The notes beneath the pieces were generated by a model that saw nothing but the letters and a program-made list of their open reading frames with translations, was not told the origin of the DNA and did no database searches. Source: CALODL01 sp942492115 (GTDB lineage: Bacteria > Planctomycetota > Phycisphaerae > UBA1845 > CAIVHJ01). From it: a DNA stretch of 64,000 bases. Shown piece by piece: positions 29,071 to 37,102 of the stretch. The position numbers and the translations under genes are program-made. The stretch covers positions 1 to 64,000 of the forward strand of contig CALODL010000035.1 of assembly GCA_942492115.1 (NCBI GenBank), written 5' to 3'. Position 1 is the stretch's first letter. The number at the start of each line of letters is the position of its first letter.

Positions 29071-29302
29071 CCAATCGTCGGTCGACTATCGCCTGTCGTC
29101 CACATCACCCGTTCAAGAAGAGACACAACGGTTAACCCGTTCCATGACCGGTGTTCTCGAATGATGTTGCGACGCGTTGCTATGAGGTCAAAACCGGCCA
29201 TCGTCGCGGAGAACTAACGGAGTATTGAGAGATTCTCCTACGGAAACCGGAACGCGATGGTCGCCACGCGCTATACATCATGGGCGATGTTCGCTATCGT
29301 GT

Positions 29303-29665
29303 ATGCCGATGCCACCCTTCGAGCGACATGTGTTTGTGTGCACGAACGAACGGCCGCCCGAACATCCGCGCGGATGTTGTGCCGGCCGCAGGGCCGCAGA
29401 TGTCCGCGACTATCTGAAAGAGCGGGTCAAGGTCCTCAAGCTCAAGCCACGCGTGCGCATCAACGCTGCTGGCTGTCTCGATCACTGCGAGCATGGTGTG
29501 ACGATGGTCGTCTATCCGGAAGCGGTATGGTACGCCTTCGTGACCCGCGAAGATGTCGATGAAATCGTCGACAGCCATCTGGTCGGCGGTCAACCGGTCG
29601 AGCGCCTACGGCTGGCGCCAGGATGTTTAAATACTTCGTCCTGTCCACACAAGGGCGGCACATGA
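29303..29665 (+). CDS. Thioredoxin-like [2Fe-2S] ferredoxin-type protein
   Basis: About 120 aa. Cys pattern: FVCTNERPP...RGCC...INAAGCLDHCEHG, which is the thioredoxin-like 2Fe-2S ferredoxin arrangement (as in the NuoE C-terminal fold and Azotobacter-type Fd). Its end, VTREDVDEIVDSHLVGG, is typical of these small '(2Fe-2S) ferredoxin domain-containing' proteins. The start could be ATG 29303 or 29309; no clear ribosome binding site precedes either. The stop overlaps the ATG of the next gene (ATGA), so the two are coupled. Confidence 0.82.
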   Translation: MPMPPFERHVFVCTNERPPEHPRGCCAGRRAADVRDYLKERVKVLKLKPRVRINAAGCLDHCEHGVTMVVYPEAVWYAFVTREDVDEIVDSHLVGGQPVERLRLAPGCLNTSSCPHKGGT

Positions 29666-30114
29666 AGTGTTTTGCGCACCATGAGGCTGACGCACTGGGA
29701 GTATGCAGCGCGTGCGGCCGTGGCGTATGTGAGGCCTGCGCTGTCGATATGGGGCGTGGTCTGGCCTGCCGGGAACGGTGTGAGCCTGAAGTGCGCCGGT
29801 TACTCGATTTGCGTGACTATTGGATGACCGAACCGCATACAGCGATCAGCCGGTCGCGTCACATTCGCCGTCAGTCGATCTACGCCAGCCTGATTTGCCT
29901 TGGATTTGCCGCCCCATTGCTGGTGACGTGGATCATGTTCAGTGAGCCGATTTTGGGCGGCATCGGGGCCTTGATGTTGATCATCGGCTTGGCGACGTTG
30001 GTTCCCCGGAAGCATCGAATCGCGGACGCTCAGTTTCGACTGTGCCCGAACTGCGGATTCAACCTGACCGGCAATACGACGGGCACCTGTCCGGAGTGCG
30101 GCCATATTGCGTGA
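29662..30114 (+). CDS. B-box-type zinc finger membrane protein with C-terminal zinc ribbon
   Basis: 150 aa. N-terminal Cys/His cluster CFAHHEADALGVCSACGRGV followed by CEAC and CRERC, the B-box-like zinc finger seen in many bacterial membrane proteins. Two membrane helices (about residues 75-120) follow, then a cytoplasmic C-terminal zinc ribbon (CPNCGFNLTGN...CPECG) of the kind often seen in planctomycetes. It is translationally coupled to the ferredoxin gene by an ATGA overlap, so a joint redox or membrane-associated role is possible. Function is unknown. Confidence 0.8.
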   Translation: MKCFAHHEADALGVCSACGRGVCEACAVDMGRGLACRERCEPEVRRLLDLRDYWMTEPHTAISRSRHIRRQSIYASLICLGFAAPLLVTWIMFSEPILGGIGALMLIIGLATLVPRKHRIADAQFRLCPNCGFNLTGNTTGTCPECGHIA

Positions 30115-30149
30115 GCAGAGTGATAGGACTCGCTGACTTGGAGAACACG

Positions 30150-30914
30150 ATGAGAAGAACACTGCTATGTTCCGGCATTCACCTACTCGGACTCATGGTC
30201 GTGAGCGGCTGCTCAACGCCGTACGTCGAATATGTCACGATGGACATCGAACGACTTGACTTCAGAGGTATACGCATGGCTTTTGACGTGTCGGTGGTCA
30301 ATCCCATGTCCATTGACTTGAATGTGCCTACGGGTGGCTACGAAGTCGAAATCGCCGGCAGGAATTTTGTCCGTGTAGACAGCGTACCGGCGACGGCATT
30401 GCCAAGCGGCGGCAGCGGTCAGTTTTCGTTGCCGGTTGAACTCAGCTACGTGCAGTTGTTTCGCCTGGCCAACAATCTCAAAGGCAAGGTGGAAGCACCG
30501 TACGAACTCAAGGGCCATGTCAACGTTCTTCTCGCAAAGCAGGAGATAAGCATTCCATTTTCACATGAGGGTGACATTCCCATCATGAGCCTGCCGAAGA
30601 TAGAGGTCCGTGACGTGGGTTTCAGCGGCGGACAACTGCAGCTTGAACTTGGCGTGAGTAACCCCAACACATTCCCGATCGGTCTCGAGGATCTCGGCTA
30701 CACCATTCGTCTTGGAAATACTGACCTCGGACTGGTGCAGGCGGCAACGGCACAGGACATCGGGGCGGAGTCTGACGGTGCGGTGAGATTGAGCGCCGGA
30801 CTTTCGGGCAGTTCAGCGGTGCGTCAGTTGATGCAAGGCGCATCGGTCGGTTCGGTCAACGTGACGCCGACAGGTCGACTGCGGACGCCGTACGGTACGG
30901 TTCCATTGCCCTGA
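30150..30914 (+). CDS. LEA type 2 / WHy-domain lipoprotein
   Basis: 254 aa. Lipoprotein signal with lipobox VSGC. Two WHy/LEA14-like beta domains in tandem: the first around IRMAFDVSVVNPMSIDLNVP, the second around LQLELGVSNPNTFPIGLEDL. The NPxxxxL-type turn and alternating strands are characteristic of the family. LEA-2 proteins are linked to desiccation and stress tolerance, and in bacteria they are often envelope lipoproteins of undefined role. ATG 30150 follows GGAGAACACG. It ends about 220 bases before the next gene. Confidence 0.82.
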   Translation: MRRTLLCSGIHLLGLMVVSGCSTPYVEYVTMDIERLDFRGIRMAFDVSVVNPMSIDLNVPTGGYEVEIAGRNFVRVDSVPATALPSGGSGQFSLPVELSYVQLFRLANNLKGKVEAPYELKGHVNVLLAKQEISIPFSHEGDIPIMSLPKIEVRDVGFSGGQLQLELGVSNPNTFPIGLEDLGYTIRLGNTDLGLVQAATAQDIGAESDGAVRLSAGLSGSSAVRQLMQGASVGSVNVTPTGRLRTPYGTVPLP

Positions 30915-31132
30915 GCCGCTTCGTCCTGGCGCAGTGCGGTCCATAATCTGTGCCGACGAGCACGGCAGCAGGGGGCTACAGGCCGTTCGTAGCGACTTAA
31001 CCACTGATTGCACCAGGGATTGAGTATATCGAACACCGCTCAACGGGCACGGGGGGCGTTGCGTTGTAGTCGGGCACGGCTCTCGCGTGGCATAATAGAT
31101 CGGCCCGAGAACGTGCACGGAGGAGGCAGCCC

Positions 31133-32608
31133 TTGAACAGGACAGTCATGACAATACTTGTCCTCGCGGTCGCGCTGAACGATGTTCACGGCGGGACGTG
31201 CACGGTGGATGAGCAGTGCGTCGATGCCGATGCGTGCACACGTGATGTGTGCAGTGCCGGGAGATGTACGTATCCGGCAGTCGCGTTCGGTGACGTCGAC
31301 GCGGACGCGTTGGTGGCAGTGCCGGATATCATTTGTATTCTGGACGGTTTTGCCGGGTCATTCGAGATCTGCGGCCTTTCGGCTGCTGATCTCAGTCCCT
31401 GTACGCAGGATGGTGTCATCGATCTCGATGATGTTCTGGCAGGCCTCGATGCCTTGCGCGGGCTTGACGCTTGCTGTGGATGTGCCGCAGCTGACGAGGG
31501 TCTGCCGTGCGACGATGGGGATGAGTGCACTGTCGGTGATGAGTGTGTCATGGGTATTTGCACCGGAGGGATGGGAAGCGGTTGTGTGATCGGGAATCTG
31601 ACGGTATTTCGCCCACAGCACGGGACCGGCTACTTTCCCTTTGTTCGAACGGCCGTCAGCGAAGATGACGAGGACGACGCGGAACTCGGTGCAGGCATTC
31701 GGCTCAATGATGCGGACAGCGATCCGTTTGGTGAAGACGATCTCATCGAGGTCGTGGTCGTGATCGATCCGCCAGGCGCGGAAGTGGCGCTGCGCCGCAC
31801 GGCTGCCATCCTCGAAGTCTGGACTACGCGATCGAAGGACGCCGGTTCGGCAGTGCCCTTCATCGGGGACAAGACATCTGCTTTACCGCTTGGGCCCGCG
31901 GATACCCAGATGACAGTGTGGGTGGAAGCGAGTGGTTCCGATCATGGCGTCGTAGCCTTGGGCCTGGAGCCTGCGGCGACCACGGAGGCCCTCGATACGC
32001 TGACCTTTCATACGTTTCAGAGTATCGTCATGGCATTGGGTGGAGAGAACCAGGTTCCATCGATTCCGCTCGACGCGAACAACGGAACATTCGTCAACGC
32101 AACCAGTCTCTACAGTTTGGGCTACGATGTTCATCAATATGATGAGGACAATGTGGGTGGCGACGGATTCGGAGCCGTGTACAACGAGATCGTCACGGCT
32201 GTGCAGGATCGCCATGTCGTGGAAGTCGCTGTATTTGGTTACAGCCATGGTGGAGGATCGACTCACGATCTCGCCGAACGCCTCGACATCGATCGGGCGG
32301 GTATCGGTGATTTCGAGATCACGTTTACGTCGTATGTCGATGGTGTAGGGAATGCTTCCGATATCGACGTGTCGCAACAGACTGCCCGCCCGCCTGCCAG
32401 TGGCTATCACGCCAATCACTACCAGGTCGGATCATTGACCGACTTCTTTCTCGATGGTGGTCCGGTGATCGACTCCAATCCCGCGCCCACAGGGTTGAAC
32501 GTCGAAACGACGCCATGGGGCAACGGATCTACGCACTTCGAGGTTGACGACTACGTTCAGGTGCGGACGTTCATTGAAGTCAACTTGTTGTCGACAACAC
32601 TTCGTTGA
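31133..32608 (+). CDS. Secreted protein with Cys-rich repeats, dockerin-like EF-hands and a GYSHG hydrolase-like motif
   Basis: 491 aa. TTG start at 31133, chosen because GGAGGAGG at 31120-31127 is spaced for it; the ATG at 31148 would be too far. After a signal peptide come a Cys-rich CT-D-C repeat (CVDADACTRDVCSAGRC), a dockerin-like pair (GDVDADALVAVPDIICIL and CTQDGVIDLDDVLAGL) and a second Cys-rich repeat (PCDDGDECTVGDECVMG). The C-terminal half contains VFGYSHGGGS, the G-x-S-x-G elbow of an alpha/beta hydrolase, followed by Asp/His-rich segments. It is unusual to find the dockerin near the N-terminus. Substrate unknown. Confidence 0.78.
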   Translation: MNRTVMTILVLAVALNDVHGGTCTVDEQCVDADACTRDVCSAGRCTYPAVAFGDVDADALVAVPDIICILDGFAGSFEICGLSAADLSPCTQDGVIDLDDVLAGLDALRGLDACCGCAAADEGLPCDDGDECTVGDECVMGICTGGMGSGCVIGNLTVFRPQHGTGYFPFVRTAVSEDDEDDAELGAGIRLNDADSDPFGEDDLIEVVVVIDPPGAEVALRRTAAILEVWTTRSKDAGSAVPFIGDKTSALPLGPADTQMTVWVEASGSDHGVVALGLEPAATTEALDTLTFHTFQSIVMALGGENQVPSIPLDANNGTFVNATSLYSLGYDVHQYDEDNVGGDGFGAVYNEIVTAVQDRHVVEVAVFGYSHGGGSTHDLAERLDIDRAGIGDFEITFTSYVDGVGNASDIDVSQQTARPPASGYHANHYQVGSLTDFFLDGGPVIDSNPAPTGLNVETTPWGNGSTHFEVDDYVQVRTFIEVNLLSTTLR

Positions 32609-32622
32609 ATGCAGAGGCAGTC

Positions 32623-33450
32623 ATGAATGCAGTTCTCTTGTTTCTGTCGAGTAGCGTGTTGCCCTGGGCCTCCATCGCGGTTGCAGATCTGGCCCCGGAG
32701 GCGTTCGATGTCGATCACGCCATGCAGTTGCATATCAGTGCGCTGGCGGAATCGGCTGATTCCAGCGAACGCTGCGCCAATATCGAAGCGCTGCGGGTCG
32801 TGGCCCGCGGCCAGGGGAGCGAGCTTGTCGCGCAGCTGCTTTATTTCGCAGCCCTACGGGATGATGAAGCGGTGGTCGTCGTTGGGCATGTTCTCCGTGA
32901 ACTCGAGATTCCAGCAGCGACGATTGTTGCAGTTGCGGCCGATCATCTCGAGCACAAGTCGCCTGGGGTCCGTGCCCTGGCCGGCAAGTTGTTACGGCAC
33001 GTCGAGGATCGCTCACCCGCACGGCCGCCTGATTTTTCGGCGTACACGGCCGTCATCGAGTCTGGTGTTCGCCGAGGGCGGCCGCCTGCGGAAAGCCTCG
33101 TGCGCTTCATGTTCGAGTCGGATCCGGGTGCCGCAGTCCTGGCACTCATGCGTGGACTGCAACTGCGCGAGCGAACTGAACTGCGTGACATACTGTGGAC
33201 CGAGCACGTGGTGTCCGAATTGTTGTGGCGGCGCCGGAGCGGCTTTGCGGCCCCGGACGAGGCGCCTCCCACAGTCGTGGCGGAGCTGAGTCGCGCAGCC
33301 ACCCATCCGCGGTGGTGGGTCCGCATGTATACTGTTGAAATCTATGTCCGTCATCCCGAATTGCGCGACGCGTCGTCGGTGGCCCGCCTGGTTGAGGATA
33401 CACACGAGGTCGTGCGGCAGGCTGCGCTACCCTTGAATGTGGGCCGCTGA
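32623..33450 (+). CDS. Secreted HEAT-repeat-like helical protein
   Basis: 275 aa, signal peptide at the N-terminus (MNAVLLFLSSSVLPWASIAV). The rest is built of paired helices with the spacing of HEAT/armadillo repeats, for example RCANIEALRVVARG, LVAQLLYFAALRDDEAV, SPGVRALAGKLLRHV and WWVRMYTVEIYVRHPEL. Such solenoids serve protein binding. ATG 32623 follows GAGGCAG; the stop of the preceding gene is 15 bases upstream, so the two are probably one transcript. Confidence 0.7.
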   Translation: MNAVLLFLSSSVLPWASIAVADLAPEAFDVDHAMQLHISALAESADSSERCANIEALRVVARGQGSELVAQLLYFAALRDDEAVVVVGHVLRELEIPAATIVAVAADHLEHKSPGVRALAGKLLRHVEDRSPARPPDFSAYTAVIESGVRRGRPPAESLVRFMFESDPGAAVLALMRGLQLRERTELRDILWTEHVVSELLWRRRSGFAAPDEAPPTVVAELSRAATHPRWWVRMYTVEIYVRHPELRDASSVARLVEDTHEVVRQAALPLNVGR

Positions 33451-33658
33451 TACAACGACCGGTGCTCGCTGTGAATGATCAATTCCAGAGCGCGTTGCAC
33501 CGCGTTGAGATCTGAGTCGACGACACTGCGGATTGCACGGGGCGGGACGCCCTCGAAACGTGTGCTCGTTGCGACGTGTGATGCAAATAGCAGGGTCACC
33601 GGTTGGGCTCTGAACGGGATGCATCATGCTGTTCAGCAGTCATCCATAGGAGACTCAG

Positions 33659-34534
33659 ATGAATCGAATGCTCGGGAGCGCCGCTCTCATCATCCTGCTG
33701 GCAGGGTGCCAGGAACCGACTATCATGGGCGTCGACGACATCGATCGTTTGGCGCTGGCACCGGCAGGCGAACGTGTGGCCTACGGTGACGGTCCATTGC
33801 AGTTTGGTGAGCTGTCCTTGCCCGACGGCCCGGGGCCACACCCGACGGTGGTCTTCATCCACGGTGGTTGCTGGCTGGCAGCGTACGATTTGACCTCCAC
33901 TCGCGCGCTGGCCCAGGCTCTTGTCAGGAGCGGCTACGCGGTCTGGAACATCGAATATCGCCGGGTCGGTGACGCGGGAGGCGGGTGGCCAGGAACCTTC
34001 ATGGATGTGGCCCGTGCAACGGACCATTTGCGCGGGTTGGCCGATCGTCATCCGATCGACTTGGATCGCGTCGTCGTCATGGGCCACTCGGCCGGTGGGC
34101 ATCTTGCGTTGTGGGTCGCCGCGCGGCAGCGCCTGCGCGCGGACAGTGACCTGTTTGTGGCGGATCCACTGCCGGTTGCAGGTGTGGTCGGTCTGGCACC
34201 GGCTCCACAGCTCGAGTCGTTGCATGCGCGTGAGGTATGTGGTCACGTGATCGACAAACTGATGGGCGGCGGACCGGATGATCACCGGCGGCGCTACCAT
34301 GACGGCAGCCCGGTCAACCTCGTGCCACTGGGCGTGCCTCAAATAATCATCGTCGGCAAGTACGACGAGGGCTGGGCGTGGGCGGGGCGGGCGTACGTCA
34401 ACGAAGCCCGGGCTATTGGCGACGCCGAGGTCGAGCTTATTGAGGCGCGTCACGCCGGTCACTTTGAGATGATCAACCCTGACTCGAGCACGTGGCGCGT
34501 GGTCCGCCACGCTCTACGCCAGCTCACTCGCTGA
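33659..34534 (+). CDS. Alpha/beta hydrolase lipoprotein (carboxylesterase-like)
   Basis: 291 aa. Lipoprotein signal with lipobox LAGC. Oxyanion hole motif HGGCWLA (the HGGxW type of kynurenine formamidase/esterase D-like families), nucleophile in GHSAGGHLAL, acid residue near GKYDEGW, and the catalytic His in RHAGHFEM. A strong GGAGACTCAG ribosome binding site precedes ATG 33659. Probably a surface esterase or lipase; substrate unknown. Confidence 0.87.
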   Translation: MNRMLGSAALIILLAGCQEPTIMGVDDIDRLALAPAGERVAYGDGPLQFGELSLPDGPGPHPTVVFIHGGCWLAAYDLTSTRALAQALVRSGYAVWNIEYRRVGDAGGGWPGTFMDVARATDHLRGLADRHPIDLDRVVVMGHSAGGHLALWVAARQRLRADSDLFVADPLPVAGVVGLAPAPQLESLHAREVCGHVIDKLMGGGPDDHRRRYHDGSPVNLVPLGVPQIIIVGKYDEGWAWAGRAYVNEARAIGDAEVELIEARHAGHFEMINPDSSTWRVVRHALRQLTR

Positions 34535-34573
34535 GCAGGCCAACTGTCTCAATGCCCACGGGTAGCGGTAGGC

Positions 34574-36070
34574 TCAAGCCACGGCCAGTCGGCGGCGCCG
34601 CAAGATCGCCGCGCCGGCGCCCAGCGTCATGCATGCTAGAACCAGCAGCCCGATGGTTGACATCGCCGGGATGATGTCGCCGCCACCCAGGGTGCCGTCT
34701 GCGTTGATCCGCTGGCCGTAGACATCGTTGACGTCATTGCGACTGTCGCTCCATACCGCGAGGACACCGTCAGCCGGTGTGACCGCGGCGGCGAGGCGCG
34801 ACTTGCTGGACGATACGGTCGAGACGTCTACGATATCCGGTGCCCACAGCGGCTGTCCCATTGTGTCCAGCCGAGACGCATGAACGAGTTGGTCACCGAA
34901 CGTCACTGTTTCGACCCACAGCACCGTCGCCGCATCGCCGGTGTGAGCCTGCGTAACCTGCACCACCTCTGTGCTCGACAGCGGCTCGACGGCGACGCCT
35001 TCCGAACTCCACTGACGGCTACCCGAACTGTCGAGTTTCTGACCGTAGATGCCATAGGTGGGGTTGGGGGCACCGGTCTCCTCACGCCAGAATACAAAGG
35101 TCTCCGAGGTTGCCGGGTTGAACGATACCGCAGGCTGAGTGCGGTCGCGGGCCGCGGTCGACACGGTGACACCATTGTGGCCGAATGCTTCGGTGCCGTC
35201 CGATTGTACCCACTGTGCATGACATTGCAGTCCGGCATTGACGCTGTACCACGCAAAGACCGCTCCACCGTCGTCATCCGGCACGAACTGCGGGAAGTTG
35301 CCCGTCTGCAGGGCACCGCCATCGAAGACCGCCGGTGGTGTTGCGCCCCACAGGGGGTTCCCGTCCGCGTCGTACTTCTGCGCATGGAGATGCTTGGGGC
35401 CGAGGAAACCACGAACCACCGAGACGATGACGCCGCCGGCATCCGACGTATCCATGTCGCTGGCCGATGTGCCGTCACCGCCAATCGCCAGAATGGTTAC
35501 GCCGGCGCCCCACAGTGGTGCGCCGGCCGCGTCGAGCTTCTGGAGTCGGACGTCGTTGTTGTTGGTCCAGGCGACCACTGCGGCACCGTCGGTGGTGCTG
35601 GAAATCTTGGGGGCGGCAACGAAGTCGCCGCCGCTGGTCAGTTGCACGCCGGTCGCGCCCCACAATTGCGCGCCGCTCGGATCGACCTTGGTGGCGGTGA
35701 TCTGCGTGCCGGCCACGCGGTCATCACGGAAGGTCAGCAGGGCGTTGCCTTGCTCATCGATGTCGAGATCGTAATCCTGCGTCGAACTGAAACCGCGGTC
35801 GGCGATGAGGACACCGTTGTGCGCCCACTGCTCCACACCGAGACCATTCAGGCGCTGGAGATAAACGTCATAGCCTCCGGCCGAATTGTCGAACCACGAC
35901 ACATAAGCGCCACCATCGGGCAGCGTGCACATCTTGGCCTGCACCTGTTCTCCGCTGCGATCGGCGATGGCCAGGTTCATGGCCGGATCGCTGGACCACT
36001 GGCCCCACAGTGTGCTCGCGGGCAGCAGGATGAACAGACACAATGACACCTGGGTGTTCGAACGGATCAT
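34574..36070 (-). CDS. Secreted beta-propeller-like protein with IPTL-like C-terminal sorting tail
   Basis: 498 aa with a signal peptide (ending LWGQW). The body consists of repeated ~60-residue blade-like segments such as GEQVQAKMCTLPDGGAYVSW, QLTSGGDFVAAPKISSTTDG and LAAAVTPADGVLAVWSDSRN, suggesting a beta-propeller. The C-terminus is IPAMSTIGLLVLACMTLG followed by a membrane helix and RRRR, which resembles IPTL-CTERM/PEP-CTERM sorting tails handled by exosortases. ATG 36070 follows GGGAAGGAAG. A similar tail occurs in the protease at 50353-51624. Confidence 0.82.
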   Translation of the reverse strand: MIRSNTQVSLCLFILLPASTLWGQWSSDPAMNLAIADRSGEQVQAKMCTLPDGGAYVSWFDNSAGGYDVYLQRLNGLGVEQWAHNGVLIADRGFSSTQDYDLDIDEQGNALLTFRDDRVAGTQITATKVDPSGAQLWGATGVQLTSGGDFVAAPKISSTTDGAAVVAWTNNNDVRLQKLDAAGAPLWGAGVTILAIGGDGTSASDMDTSDAGGVIVSVVRGFLGPKHLHAQKYDADGNPLWGATPPAVFDGGALQTGNFPQFVPDDDGGAVFAWYSVNAGLQCHAQWVQSDGTEAFGHNGVTVSTAARDRTQPAVSFNPATSETFVFWREETGAPNPTYGIYGQKLDSSGSRQWSSEGVAVEPLSSTEVVQVTQAHTGDAATVLWVETVTFGDQLVHASRLDTMGQPLWAPDIVDVSTVSSSKSRLAAAVTPADGVLAVWSDSRNDVNDVYGQRINADGTLGGGDIIPAMSTIGLLVLACMTLGAGAAILRRRRLAVA

Positions 36071-36173
36071 GATCAGCTTCCTTCCCGAAGAGGTGGGGTG
36101 ATATTCGGATTGTACAGCGGGCGGGATCCGCCTCACAAGGTCACCGCGGTGAACTGCTGGCGGAACCCGGGTT

Positions 36174-37067
36174 TCAGCGTCGTTGAACACTGTTGACCCA
36201 TCCGGGCACCATCGCTTCGAGGATTTCCGGCGGGAACAGCTCGCGCGTGATGGCTCGTGCCTGTTCGATGTCTGCGGCCGCCGATAGCTTCAAGATGTAC
36301 TGACGCAGGTGCTCCGGGCCGGTGGGATCCTGGATGATGAACGCGATCATTGTGTAGGCTTGTGCGTAGCACAATTGTTGTGTGCGCACGTCATGGCCGG
36401 CCAGGCTTATCGGGGACGGGTCGTAGAATTGTGCGCGGTCATAGCCCATCAACTGATCAAAAGGGATGACCTTGTGCGCATCGATGGCCCGTTTCATGAC
36501 CCAGTAGAAATCGCGTTGCGGGCGATCGAAAGTCAGGCCATTGCGGGTCGGTCGGGCGGAACCATAGTAAGTCGCCAGGCCCTCGTTCAACCACATGGGC
36601 GGATGTGCAATGTAGCGGCGGATGAACTGGTGAAAGGCCTCGTGAAACAGCGTTTCATAGATATCCTCGATGTTGTCCTGGTTCTTGATCATCAGCAAGT
36701 CGACTGCGCCGACATATTGGCCGACAGTAAACTCGGGTGTACCGCTGAAGTAGGTGCGTGAGAAGCGATCGTATTCGGCCGGTTCGGCAAAGATGATGAC
36801 CCGTGATCGTGCGGCAGAGTGTTTTGCGGTCGTGGTGTCCATCTTGTCGAAGATGCCACTGAATCCCTTGGCGTACTCGGTGTAGATGTACTCGAGACAG
36901 CGCCCGAGTTCCTGTAAACGATCGTCAGAGACCGTTCCTGCGATGTCGTAGTGCGTAGTGTGATGGCGGATCTGCAGGTCCTCGAGATCCTCCGCCAGGC
37001 GGCCGGCTTGAGCGCATGCAGCCCCGGTCGTGGTCAGGGTAATGATCAGCGGTACGATGTGTTTCAC
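36174..37067 (-). CDS. DUF1570-type secreted zinc peptidase-like protein
   Basis: 297 aa. GTG start at 37067 behind CAGGAG, then a signal peptide. The zinc-binding motif HEAFH (in LFHEAFHQF) and the downstream WLNEGLATYYG with a Glu ligand give the gluzincin-like pattern of DUF1570 proteins, abundant in planctomycetes. The N-terminal part (HHTTHYDIAGTVSDDRL) matches the usual DUF1570 prefix. Function is not established. It lies in the same direction as the kinase gene just upstream of it, with about 35 bases between. Confidence 0.82.
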   Translation of the reverse strand: MKHIVPLIITLTTTGAACAQAGRLAEDLEDLQIRHHTTHYDIAGTVSDDRLQELGRCLEYIYTEYAKGFSGIFDKMDTTTAKHSAARSRVIIFAEPAEYDRFSRTYFSGTPEFTVGQYVGAVDLLMIKNQDNIEDIYETLFHEAFHQFIRRYIAHPPMWLNEGLATYYGSARPTRNGLTFDRPQRDFYWVMKRAIDAHKVIPFDQLMGYDRAQFYDPSPISLAGHDVRTQQLCYAQAYTMIAFIIQDPTGPEHLRQYILKLSAAADIEQARAITRELFPPEILEAMVPGWVNSVQRR

Positions 37068-37102
37068 GGGCAATCTCCTGAGGCATCGCGTCTCCGCAAA
37101 TA

